A stretch of DNA of 23,499 bases. Origin: CAYLZO01 sp964387775. Lineage in GTDB: Bacteria; Chloroflexota; Anaerolineae; JAAYZQ01. The stretch lies in NCBI GenBank assembly GCA_964387775.1, contig CAYLZO010000055.1:1-23499 (forward strand). Reading direction: 5' to 3'. Within the stretch, counting starts at the first letter, position 1, and every line of letters starts with the position of its first letter. Below the pieces are notes generated by a model that was not told the origin of the DNA, searched no databases, and worked only from the letters and a program-made list of their open reading frames with translations. The position numbers and the translations under genes are program-made. Of this stretch, positions 6,271 to 13,826 are shown piece by piece.

Positions 6271-8859
6271 ATGCCCAACCAGTTCGAAGCGTTTCAGATC
6301 CATATCCTGGAAGAGGCAGCCGACGTCTATCCCGTTGTAGCGCGAGGAAGCGAGGATGTCACCGTCCAGGCTGCCATCCCTTCGGAGCAGGTGGCGGGCC
6401 TCGAAGCCGAGCACTGGCTGGAACGCAGCCAGAGCGACCGTACCTACCTGCGAGAGTTGGGTAACCGCCTCTTCCGTATCCTCTTTTCTGGTGAGGTCCT
6501 TCTTGGCTTTCAATCCAGCCTGGCTGCGGCTCGAGCCCAGGGCCTGGGTTTGCGCATCGTTCTCACCCTGGATGCGCCCGAACTGGCCCGCTTGCCCTGG
6601 GAGCTGGTTTATTCCGGCCGCTTCGAGGGCTTTTTGGCGCGCTCAGCAGCTACGCCTATCGTTCGCCACCTGAGCAGCCCCAATCCCGCCCGGCCTCCCA
6701 TCGAGGGCGACGCCCTGCGGACCTTGCTGGTCGTCGCCGAGCCCCGCGACCTGCCGGCGCTGAGCCGAAATCGCGAAGAGGTATTGGCCATTGTTCAGTC
6801 GCTGTCGGGTGGGAAGGGCGGGGCCCAGGTCGACGTGTTGGAAAACGCTACGTTACCCAAGCTCAAGGACATCCTCCGCGAGGCCGAGCAGGCGGAGCGC
6901 GGCTACCACATTTTCCACTTTGTGGGCCACGGCGCCAGCGACGAGCAGGGGGGACAACTCCTCTTTGAGGACCAAGACAGATACGCCGCGCCCGTTTCCG
7001 CCGAGCAGGTCGCCGAGTTGTTGGACGACACCTCGGTCAACCTCGTTTTCCTCAACGCCTGTGCCTCGGCCCGGGGCGGCGCGGCGGGTCTTCCTTTCTA
7101 TCCCTTTCAGGGCGTGGCCCAGGCCTGCATCAACCTGGGTGTCCGGGCAGCCCTGGCCATGCAGGTCGAGGTGGTGGACACGGCGGCGGGCGATTTCGCC
7201 CGCGAGTTCTACGCCTCGCTCGCCGATGGCGAGGAAGTGGAAAAGGCCCTGCTCGACGCCCGCCACCTGGTCGGCAAGGCCGACGCCGCCGACTGGGCCG
7301 TGCCCGTGCTCTACTCCCGGGTGCTGGAGGGCTCGATCCTGGCCCCACAGATCCCCCGGCCGGCCAGGACGCCTGGGGAGTGGGTCCAGCACCTGCTGGA
7401 CCTAGTTGGGGACAATCCATGGGCTGTGCTCCTGTTTAGCATACTCTCGCTCCTGGCCCTGATCCTGGGATTGTCCGTTGACGTCCGAGAAGCGCGGCAG
7501 CCGGGGGGGCTGCTCTATGCCCTCTGGCCGGCGGCCACCGCCACGCCTGCGCCGCTGCCGCCCATGGGCGGCGGGTTCAACGTCGCCGTGGCCGAGTTCG
7601 GCGCCCTTGACGAAACAGGGCAGTTGACGGTGACGCAAGAGAGCTGGGAGTTGAGCACTTGGCTTTACCAGGCCATCAAAGCGGAGCGGGATCGGCTTCC
7701 GGCGGCACAGACCTTTGAGATCCGGGGGCCGGAACAGGTGCGAGCTGTTTTGGGCAAGGACGCCGAGGCCCGAGCCGCCGACGCAAAGCGGGTCGCTGGG
7801 CAACACAATGCGACTCTGCTGATCTATGGCTTGGTCATCGGTGGTGACGGGAGTTATCACGTCGAGCCCGAGTTTTACGTCTCGGACGCGGCTTTTGGCT
7901 ATGGGAGCGAGGTGGCTGGTCCCGACCGACTGGGCCTGGCCGTGCCCTTTGAGCCGCCCCTGGACCAGCCGGGGACCCTGGGGGGCATCAACGAAACGCT
8001 GGATGCCCGTGTCCGAGCATTGCGGCACCTCGTAGATGGCTTGGGCCTTTACTACCTCGAACGGTACCAAGAAGCCTGGGCTGCGTTTCGCCAGGCAGCC
8101 CTCGTCGATGGCTGGCTGGACCGAGAAGGCAAGGAGGTCGTGTATCTGCTGATGGGGGCGGCCAGGCTAAAGCTCTACGACACTCAGGAACCGGACGTGG
8201 AACACCTTCGGCAGGCGGCGGATAGCTTTGCGAAAGCCCTGGAGCTAAATCAGGCCTATGCGCGCAGCTATCTGGGATTGGGCTCCGTTGCCCTGCTGCA
8301 AGCTGTTCGGGACGAGGAAACCGGCGTGGACGAGGAGAAGCTATTGGAGGCTCGAAAGTGGTATTCAGACAGCCTGGACGTCCCCGATCAGCCGGGATCG
8401 GCTTACGTGCCGGTCAAAGCCTACTTTGGCCTGGGCCAGGTCTACCTGAAAGGACACGAACACCGGCTGCCCGGCTGGTCCGGCGAGCAGGCCCGGCGCT
8501 ACCTGGAGCGCGTCATCGCTGCCTACGAGGAAACGCCCACCCAGGACTTGGTCTGGTTCGCCGGCCACGCCCACGCTCTCCTGGGCCGGCTTGCCGGCGA
8601 TGTTGAGGACTGGGCCGGGATGTCGTCAGCTTGCCGCGAGGCGATCTCGCTGTTGAGCACCTTGCCGGACAGATCCCAGCAGGTTACAGTTGCACGCTAC
8701 TGGACGTGGGTTGCTTTTGCCGAGGAGCAGCAGGGGCAACTAGATGCCGCCCGCGACGCCTACTGGCAGGCCATCCAGGTTGGCCAAAATGCTGTCTCTC
8801 CCGCTGAAGTGGGGGCTTGGCAGAGTGAGCTTGACCGTTTGGAGAAAGGAGTGCCCTGA
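6271..8859 (+). CDS. Membrane-anchored CHAT (caspase-like) protein with TPR tail
   Basis: CHAT domains are caspase/separase-clan cysteine proteases, often effectors in bacterial conflict systems. In this 862-residue protein, residues 1-370 form the CHAT region, with the N-terminal LDAPELARLPWEL signature. HFVGHG supplies the likely catalytic His220 and FLNACASARGG the nucleophile Cys264, so the dyad is intact. A membrane segment spans about 384-403 (WAVLLFSILSLLALILG), followed by a Thr/Pro/Ala-rich linker. Next come an alpha/beta domain (about 433-560, starting FNVAVAEFG, possibly TolB-like) and TPR-like helical repeats to the end (about 590-860). The frame is open from 6178, but AGGGGAG stands before the ATG at 6271 and nothing before 6178. 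First gene of the operon; the LysM gene starts one base after its stop. Protease activity is inferred from the motifs only. Confidence 0.85.
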   Translation: MPNQFEAFQIHILEEAADVYPVVARGSEDVTVQAAIPSEQVAGLEAEHWLERSQSDRTYLRELGNRLFRILFSGEVLLGFQSSLAAARAQGLGLRIVLTLDAPELARLPWELVYSGRFEGFLARSAATPIVRHLSSPNPARPPIEGDALRTLLVVAEPRDLPALSRNREEVLAIVQSLSGGKGGAQVDVLENATLPKLKDILREAEQAERGYHIFHFVGHGASDEQGGQLLFEDQDRYAAPVSAEQVAELLDDTSVNLVFLNACASARGGAAGLPFYPFQGVAQACINLGVRAALAMQVEVVDTAAGDFAREFYASLADGEEVEKALLDARHLVGKADAADWAVPVLYSRVLEGSILAPQIPRPARTPGEWVQHLLDLVGDNPWAVLLFSILSLLALILGLSVDVREARQPGGLLYALWPAATATPAPLPPMGGGFNVAVAEFGALDETGQLTVTQESWELSTWLYQAIKAERDRLPAAQTFEIRGPEQVRAVLGKDAEARAADAKRVAGQHNATLLIYGLVIGGDGSYHVEPEFYVSDAAFGYGSEVAGPDRLGLAVPFEPPLDQPGTLGGINETLDARVRALRHLVDGLGLYYLERYQEAWAAFRQAALVDGWLDREGKEVVYLLMGAARLKLYDTQEPDVEHLRQAADSFAKALELNQAYARSYLGLGSVALLQAVRDEETGVDEEKLLEARKWYSDSLDVPDQPGSAYVPVKAYFGLGQVYLKGHEHRLPGWSGEQARRYLERVIAAYEETPTQDLVWFAGHAHALLGRLAGDVEDWAGMSSACREAISLLSTLPDRSQQVTVARYWTWVAFAEEQQGQLDAARDAYWQAIQVGQNAVSPAEVGAWQSELDRLEKGVP

Positions 8860-8860
8860 C

Positions 8861-10432
8861 ATGAGCTCTGAGACGAAAGGCCCCAGACTCGATAGACGCC
8901 TGCTCTACGCCGGGCTGGTGGTCGTGATCCTTCTGCTGGGCTTGGCGCTGGGCGTGATGGCGCTGCGGCGCTGGCTGATCCCACCCCATCTCCCCGAGAC
9001 CACGTCCACGGCGACCCGTAGCCCAACAGCCGTAGCCTGGTTGACTGCTACACCCGCTGCTGGCAGTCCCACACCGGCCATCCCTGCGTCGACGGCTACC
9101 GCAACGCCGTGCCCTCCCCCCCCAGCAGGCTGGTTGCCCTACACGGTAGGGCCGGGCGACACACTCTCCGAGTTGGCGGTGCTGGCTGGCGTCAGCCAGG
9201 AGCAGGTGATGCAGGTTAACTGCCTGGCCTCAGCGGACCTGCTGGTCGGGCAGGTGCTTTATCTGCCGCCTTTGCCCACGCCTACGCCCTGTGGCGCCGT
9301 GCCAGCTGGTTGGGTGCCCTACACGGTGCAGGCGGGCGACACGCTCTTTGGCTTGTCCTCCCTGGTCGGTGTCGGTCAGGAGCAAGTGATGCAGGTCAAC
9401 TGCTTGGCATCACGAGAACTACAGGCCGGGCAAGTGCTCTATTTGCCCCCTCTGCCGACACCCACACCCACGCCTTGCGTGGCCTCGCCGCCGCCGGGTT
9501 GGGTGCGCTACGCCGTTCGCTCTGGCGATACCCTCTTCAGCCTGGCCGTGACACGAGGAACCACCACTGAGGAAGTGATGCAGGTCAACTGCCTGACCTC
9601 GGCCGAGCTCTGGGCCGGGGAGGAGATCTACCTGCCGCCGTTGCCCATCACCTACGAACCGCCGGCAACACCTTCAGCGCCTCCCCCCACCGAAGCGCTG
9701 GATTGCACCAGTGCGTTCAGTTGTTCTAGTACGGAACTCCCTACGTGGACAGTAGATGTCGCTGCCCCTGGAGATCCCCTGTACGAACCGTGCGCCGCTG
9801 AAAAGAACAAGCCTTGGATCAGCGTCATCACCGAAGATTTGCCAGGTGACGACCGCAACGACTTGAAACATGGCTGGCGTGCTCACTACTTTGCCTGCGA
9901 ATTTGCCGATCCAGAGACGCTGACCGCCACTATGACCGGTCCAGGAGGCGCACGGCCCTTTGATGTAGAAGCCGTATCACCCGACCTTGACCCGCAGGAT
10001 GGGCGGTTACAAGGGAGGGTGACCTGGGGTGCGACCTGCGACTTGCTTACTGGCACCTATACTCTGACCATAGAGAGTGAAATAGAGGAACAGGCTCACC
10101 TTACGTTCACACTGGATACTGCCTCCTTCCCCAGGATCCTGGCTGTGCCCCAGACTGGGCCGCCGGGCACTCTTTTCCAAGTCTACTACTGTGGCTACGA
10201 TGCCTTTGCTGAGAAGGAGATAGACATCGACTTTTGGTACAAGACTGGAGAGTTGCCCGATGGCAAGTCCGAGTTCAGCCGGGCGACAAGCTGGACCGTA
10301 TCAATCAATGCCGATGGCTGGGGCCAGAAAGAGCTGCGATCCCAGCCCGACGATCCAGTCGGTGTGTATGGAGTGCGAGGTCGGAGACCCGAGATCCAAG
10401 GTACGGACTTTGTCTGGCTGATCGATGACTAG
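8861..10432 (+). CDS. Membrane-anchored protein with three LysM modules and unknown C-terminal domain
   Basis: LysM modules bind the N-acetylglucosamine-containing glycan of peptidoglycan. The 523-residue protein has a short charged head, an uncleaved-looking membrane anchor (about residues 15-36), a Thr/Pro/Ala-rich linker, and three LysM copies starting near residues 94, 154 and 217. Each copy has the pattern GW..Y.V..GDTL..L and VMQVNCL, each is preceded by a TP-C motif, and each ends IYLPPLP or LYLPPLP. The repeated cysteines suggest disulfides outside the membrane. Residues from about 300 to 523 form a Cys-containing, probably beta-rich domain I do not recognise. The ATG at 8861 is chosen because AAAGGA precedes it and the anchor begins there; the frame is open further upstream but overlaps the CHAT gene. 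The one-base spacing from the CHAT stop implies translational coupling. Confidence 0.82.
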   Translation: MSSETKGPRLDRRLLYAGLVVVILLLGLALGVMALRRWLIPPHLPETTSTATRSPTAVAWLTATPAAGSPTPAIPASTATATPCPPPPAGWLPYTVGPGDTLSELAVLAGVSQEQVMQVNCLASADLLVGQVLYLPPLPTPTPCGAVPAGWVPYTVQAGDTLFGLSSLVGVGQEQVMQVNCLASRELQAGQVLYLPPLPTPTPTPCVASPPPGWVRYAVRSGDTLFSLAVTRGTTTEEVMQVNCLTSAELWAGEEIYLPPLPITYEPPATPSAPPPTEALDCTSAFSCSSTELPTWTVDVAAPGDPLYEPCAAEKNKPWISVITEDLPGDDRNDLKHGWRAHYFACEFADPETLTATMTGPGGARPFDVEAVSPDLDPQDGRLQGRVTWGATCDLLTGTYTLTIESEIEEQAHLTFTLDTASFPRILAVPQTGPPGTLFQVYYCGYDAFAEKEIDIDFWYKTGELPDGKSEFSRATSWTVSINADGWGQKELRSQPDDPVGVYGVRGRRPEIQGTDFVWLIDD

Positions 10433-10508
10433 TGGGCGCATTTGCCGCCAGGCAGGCAGACCGGAGTATTCTGATTGCTTGCTTGCGCACTGAAAGGAGT
10501 GTCACGAG

Positions 10509-13286
10509 ATGGAAAACGACGAATCGAAAAGTGTCGTAGTACTGGACTCCCGCCGACCGTTCGATGATCTCAATGACCTGTACGTCGGTCACGTCAGTGA
10601 GATTAGAGGTTCCATCGAAATGGACGGCGATAGTTTCATCGATGCCCTGTTCGGTGGTGAGGTGTTGCTGTACGGTCACGTCGAAGAGGGAGGCTTCGTG
10701 GTCGAACGAATTCGCCGTGTGGCCCTGAGCGGACGGCCTCTGGAACCCCCTCCTGATGATCCCATCGGTATTCTCTCTCTATCGGGCCCCTTGATCCCGG
10801 TGGCACTGGAACCCGGACCGGCCGGCGCAGTGGACAACCTCTACCTGCAACTCCACTATCGGGCTCTGTCTCTGGAGAAAGCACGCTGCGTGAGTGAAGA
10901 TGCCGTGTTTCCCCAGGTGAAACGGGCGATCGCGCACCTGCATTGGAGCGAGGTGGAGAGACTGAGCGAATCGACGGTACAGATCGAGTTGGAGCTGCCG
11001 GCCATCACGGTGGTCGATCCGAAGCTAGGTCAGAAGCCCGGCATCGTCGGGTCGATAACCTTGGAGCCGTTTGTCCTCACTTTCCACAAAGTCGGCAGTG
11101 GATCGGGCTATCGTGAGCTGAACAATCCGGCACCGAATAATCCGCCGCCGCCAGATACATCTTGCCCGGACGATCTCGACCACTGTCCTCCGCCAGACAT
11201 GACCGGCCCGGACTGGTTGGAAACCGTAGAGCGGCGGTTGCCCATCAAGTTCATCAACCTGACCAAAGACTATCCTGGCGACGTGGTGGCGCTCTGCAAT
11301 GATCAGATCGGTGGCGTGTGCGAGGTGTGGCGCGACAAAGCAGCCCTCGACTTGACGGTATGGCCGAACGAGGAAGACTTTTCGGATCATGGACCGGCTT
11401 CGCTTGTCTGCGGCGAAATCGACGAAGCAACCGCTGCCCAGAAAGAAGCCTGCCACGAGATCCCTGATTTCGCGGATGAGTATAGTCTCTTGTCTGGGCT
11501 GCGGGCTTCTGAAAGGATACCACCCACTCAGTGGGGCCATGTAGAGATCTACCTGGTAGATGCTCTTGACGACCGGCCTGAAGCACATCGCCAGGGTGGG
11601 GGGGCAACCCACGATTGTGGCCAGCCTACGGCTTTTTGCATCCTGCAAGCGGACAAAGCCGCGGCGAATAAGTACCTGCTTGCGCACGAACTGGGCCATG
11701 TGTTGGGCTTGAATCATCCAGAGGGATCCGCTGGAGCCCCATTCTCTGGTCCTTGTGCTGATCTCCCCACCGGTTCGTGGGAGTCGATCATGAAAGCCAC
11801 GGGCAGCGTTGGACCTAATCTACAGGCGAACACACTGTACAACTGCCGTATCTTTGGTATGTCCATCGAGTGCTGCGATCCTGGGGAGAATGGGGGAGCT
11901 TGTGCGATTCTATCTCACAATAACATCGTCAAGACTACTATTGACGATGGCTATTACTTCCATCCAGATTCTGTAGATCATTTCGTTGGTGACTTCCCAG
12001 GCGACAACGGGATTGAACCTTCCATGCCCCTGTTCGGACAGGACCGCTGGAGCAACTCCAGCATCTGGAACCGTCGCAGCGCAGGGTCTGGGGAGACGGC
12101 CAACGGCCCCGAGCACGAGGACCCCTCCTGTACTGGCCCAAACCGCATGTACGTCAGGTTGGCATACAAGACCGAGGTGCGGGATCCTGTCTGCGTGGAC
12201 CTGTACCTGGCCGATCCCGGCGTCTCTCCGGGCCATGAGCAGCTTGTACCGCTCAAGCCTCCAGGCCTCTCTGGAGCGCCGGGCCACCGGCTGTTCTTCG
12301 ATCCTCCACCAACCCCCTCGACACCGATAATCAAACATATGGCATGGATGTGGAATGACGTGCTGGATGCTCATCCCGGGTATCCCAAGAACTGCTGCGT
12401 CTTTGCCATCGCCCACAGCGTCGATGAACCCCTGCCCTTTGCCGATCCCACGGCCGTCACCTTTGGCGACGTGTTCCCCCTGCTGGGCGCCGACAACGAC
12501 GTCGCCCAGCGCAACCTGCACGTCCAATCCTGCACGACGACAGCCGATCTCCCCCTCTCGACACTCCTTCCGTGGGTGCAGTTGGCCAATCCGTTTGACG
12601 AGCTGGCGCCCGTCCGCCTGGAAGTGGCGGTCGCGCCGTCCGCCGAGCTGGAGGCGCTCGTTCTGGAGGTGAATGGCGAACCGCTCGACGAGCTCGAGTG
12701 GGAGGGGACCCTCCAGCCGGCGGATCGCCGGACCGTGCGGCTGCGGGCCACGCTGCCGGCCGGTGCGCCGGTGGGCACGGCGTTCCCCATTGACCTGCGC
12801 CTGTGGGCCGACGGCCAACTCATCACCGGCTACCGGCACGTGTTGCGCGTGGCGCCCCTGACCGAGACGGTGGCCCACGTCCTCGACACCCTCTTTGGCG
12901 CGCTGCGCGACGTGCGGGCCGCCTTCCTCGCGGATCGGGCAGACGAGCACGTAGACGTGATCCAGGACAGCCTGGAGATGCTGGTGGGGATGGCCGACGA
13001 CGATCCAGAGAGGACCCTGGTCGAATTGGCTCTGTTGGGGGGGCGATTCCTGGGCGTGGTCAATGCCGTGGAAAGTTCGCCTCGGGCCGGCGAGCCAGGG
13101 CACGGCGAGGTGCCTTTTTTCCTTCAGCAGCTTGCAGATCGCCTGGTCAAGGTGGCGATTGGTGCCCCCCCTGAGCGGCTCGCACCGGACGTGCTGCCCG
13201 GCTTGCTGGTCGAGGAGATCCGGGAATGGGCCGACCGAATCCAGCAGCCAGCGGGTCGCCTGGCAAGGGGCTATCAATTGACATAG
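10509..13286 (+). CDS. Metzincin-type zinc metalloprotease, 925 residues, multidomain
   Basis: The sequence AHELGHVLGLNHP carries the full metzincin zinc site (HExxHxxGxxH; His393, Glu394, His397, His403), and SWESIMKA about 25 residues later gives a plausible Met-turn (Met428), so an active endopeptidase is predicted. Residues 1 to about 225 are an unrecognised N-terminal domain; a Pro-rich linker at about 215-237 leads to the catalytic region (about 245-440). After an unassigned Cys-bearing stretch comes a module with the recurring bacterial motif DNDVAQRNLHV (about residue 665), an Ig-like beta domain (about 695-780) and a helical tail. There is no signal peptide or membrane segment. AAAGGAG precedes the ATG by 9 bases. 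It is 76 bases downstream of the LysM gene in the same direction. Base composition changes sharply within the gene near 12,350-12,450. Substrate unknown. Confidence 0.8.
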   Translation: MENDESKSVVVLDSRRPFDDLNDLYVGHVSEIRGSIEMDGDSFIDALFGGEVLLYGHVEEGGFVVERIRRVALSGRPLEPPPDDPIGILSLSGPLIPVALEPGPAGAVDNLYLQLHYRALSLEKARCVSEDAVFPQVKRAIAHLHWSEVERLSESTVQIELELPAITVVDPKLGQKPGIVGSITLEPFVLTFHKVGSGSGYRELNNPAPNNPPPPDTSCPDDLDHCPPPDMTGPDWLETVERRLPIKFINLTKDYPGDVVALCNDQIGGVCEVWRDKAALDLTVWPNEEDFSDHGPASLVCGEIDEATAAQKEACHEIPDFADEYSLLSGLRASERIPPTQWGHVEIYLVDALDDRPEAHRQGGGATHDCGQPTAFCILQADKAAANKYLLAHELGHVLGLNHPEGSAGAPFSGPCADLPTGSWESIMKATGSVGPNLQANTLYNCRIFGMSIECCDPGENGGACAILSHNNIVKTTIDDGYYFHPDSVDHFVGDFPGDNGIEPSMPLFGQDRWSNSSIWNRRSAGSGETANGPEHEDPSCTGPNRMYVRLAYKTEVRDPVCVDLYLADPGVSPGHEQLVPLKPPGLSGAPGHRLFFDPPPTPSTPIIKHMAWMWNDVLDAHPGYPKNCCVFAIAHSVDEPLPFADPTAVTFGDVFPLLGADNDVAQRNLHVQSCTTTADLPLSTLLPWVQLANPFDELAPVRLEVAVAPSAELEALVLEVNGEPLDELEWEGTLQPADRRTVRLRATLPAGAPVGTAFPIDLRLWADGQLITGYRHVLRVAPLTETVAHVLDTLFGALRDVRAAFLADRADEHVDVIQDSLEMLVGMADDDPERTLVELALLGGRFLGVVNAVESSPRAGEPGHGEVPFFLQQLADRLVKVAIGAPPERLAPDVLPGLLVEEIREWADRIQQPAGRLARGYQLT

Positions 13287-13293
13287 CTGAACC

Positions 13294-13318
13294 CCGGGCC
13301 TGGCCCCCCGGCTGTTTT
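13294..13318 (+). terminator. Probable terminator of the CHAT operon
   Basis: CCGGG (13294-13298) pairs with CCCGG (13307-13311) across an 8-base loop, followed by CTG and TTTT. It lies 8 bases after the metzincin stop. The T run is short and overlaps the -35 of the rpsT promoter. Confidence 0.45.
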
Positions 13319-13345
13319 GACTTTTAGCCCCGGATGGGCTATAAT
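13317..13345 (+). promoter_or_regulatory. Near-perfect promoter of rpsT
   Basis: TTGACT (13317-13322), exactly 17 bases, perfect TATAAT (13340-13345), placed 41 bases before the rpsT start. This strength fits a ribosomal protein gene. Confidence 0.88.
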
Positions 13346-13386
13346 TGCGCCCGCATTAGGTAAAGATAAGAAAGGGGTCGTACAAA

Positions 13387-13653
13387 TTGGCAAACACGAA
13401 ATCAGCTATCAAGAACATCCGTAAATCGGAGCGAAAACGCAAGATTAACCAGGTCTATCGCACACGAGCGCGGACCTACATCCGCAGGACGCGCAGTTTG
13501 ATTGACGCCGGCCAGCTTGAAGAGGCCGAGGCGATGGCCCGCGAGGCGGCCAGCGCCCTGGACCGGGCGGCGCGCAAGGGTGTGATTCACAAGAACAATG
13601 CCGCTCGGCGAAAATCGCGCTTGATGCAGCATCTGAACAAGGCCAAACGGTAG
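13387..13653 (+). CDS. rpsT: 30S ribosomal protein S20
   Basis: S20 is a primary 16S rRNA-binding protein of the small subunit. The 88-residue, highly basic protein starts MANTKSAIKNIRKSERKR, the standard S20 opening. It continues with the three-helix pattern (RTRARTYIRRTRSLID, AARKGVIHKNNAARRKSRL) and has the normal length. The start is TTG at 13387, with AAAGGGG about 10 bases upstream. A rare start codon is common in rpsT, where it is known in E. coli to limit translation and take part in S20 autoregulation; whether that holds here is inference. It is a single-gene unit with its own promoter and terminator. Confidence 0.97.
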   Translation: MANTKSAIKNIRKSERKRKINQVYRTRARTYIRRTRSLIDAGQLEEAEAMAREAASALDRAARKGVIHKNNAARRKSRLMQHLNKAKR

Positions 13654-13676
13654 TGGTTACCGTGTTACCACTACCG
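13648..13676 (+). repeat. 10-bp stem-loop spanning the rpsT stop codon
   Basis: CGGTAGTGGT (13648-13657) pairs exactly with ACCACTACCG (13667-13676) across a 9-base loop. The rpsT stop TAG lies in the left arm. No T tract follows, so it is probably an mRNA 3'-end structure rather than a terminator. Further short hairpins follow before the real terminator at 13749. Confidence 0.55.
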
Positions 13677-13748
13677 GCCAAGCGGCAGACTGCCTAGCCG
13701 CCTGGCGGCGCATTCCCGTTGCCGGCCCATCTGGCCGGGATGACACTG

Positions 13749-13796
13749 CCCCACTGTTGAGCCTAGCCGATGGCGAGGCCGCCAGTGGGGTTTTTT
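13749..13796 (+). terminator. Intrinsic terminator of rpsT
   Basis: CCCCACT (13749-13755) pairs with AGTGGGG (13784-13790), with nested inner stems GCCT/AGGC and GCC/GGC, followed immediately by six Ts (13791-13796). Confidence 0.88.
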
Positions 13797-13826
13797 CGCA
13801 CAGTTGCCTAGCTCGATGGAGGGAGA

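Noticed and set aside
10433..10508. Separate promoter for the metzincin gene
   Set aside because: TTGCCG at 10442 and TATTCT at 10467 are 19 bases apart and both weak, so co-transcription with the LysM gene is more likely.
11910..13277. 455-codon open frame on the minus strand opposite the metzincin tail
   Set aside because: No domain or motif; the plus-strand frame is continuous with the zinc-site part and with the stop next to a terminator.
10509..13286. Gasdermin or pore-former as CHAT partner
   Set aside because: The third gene has a zinc-protease active site and no membrane segments or gasdermin-like features.
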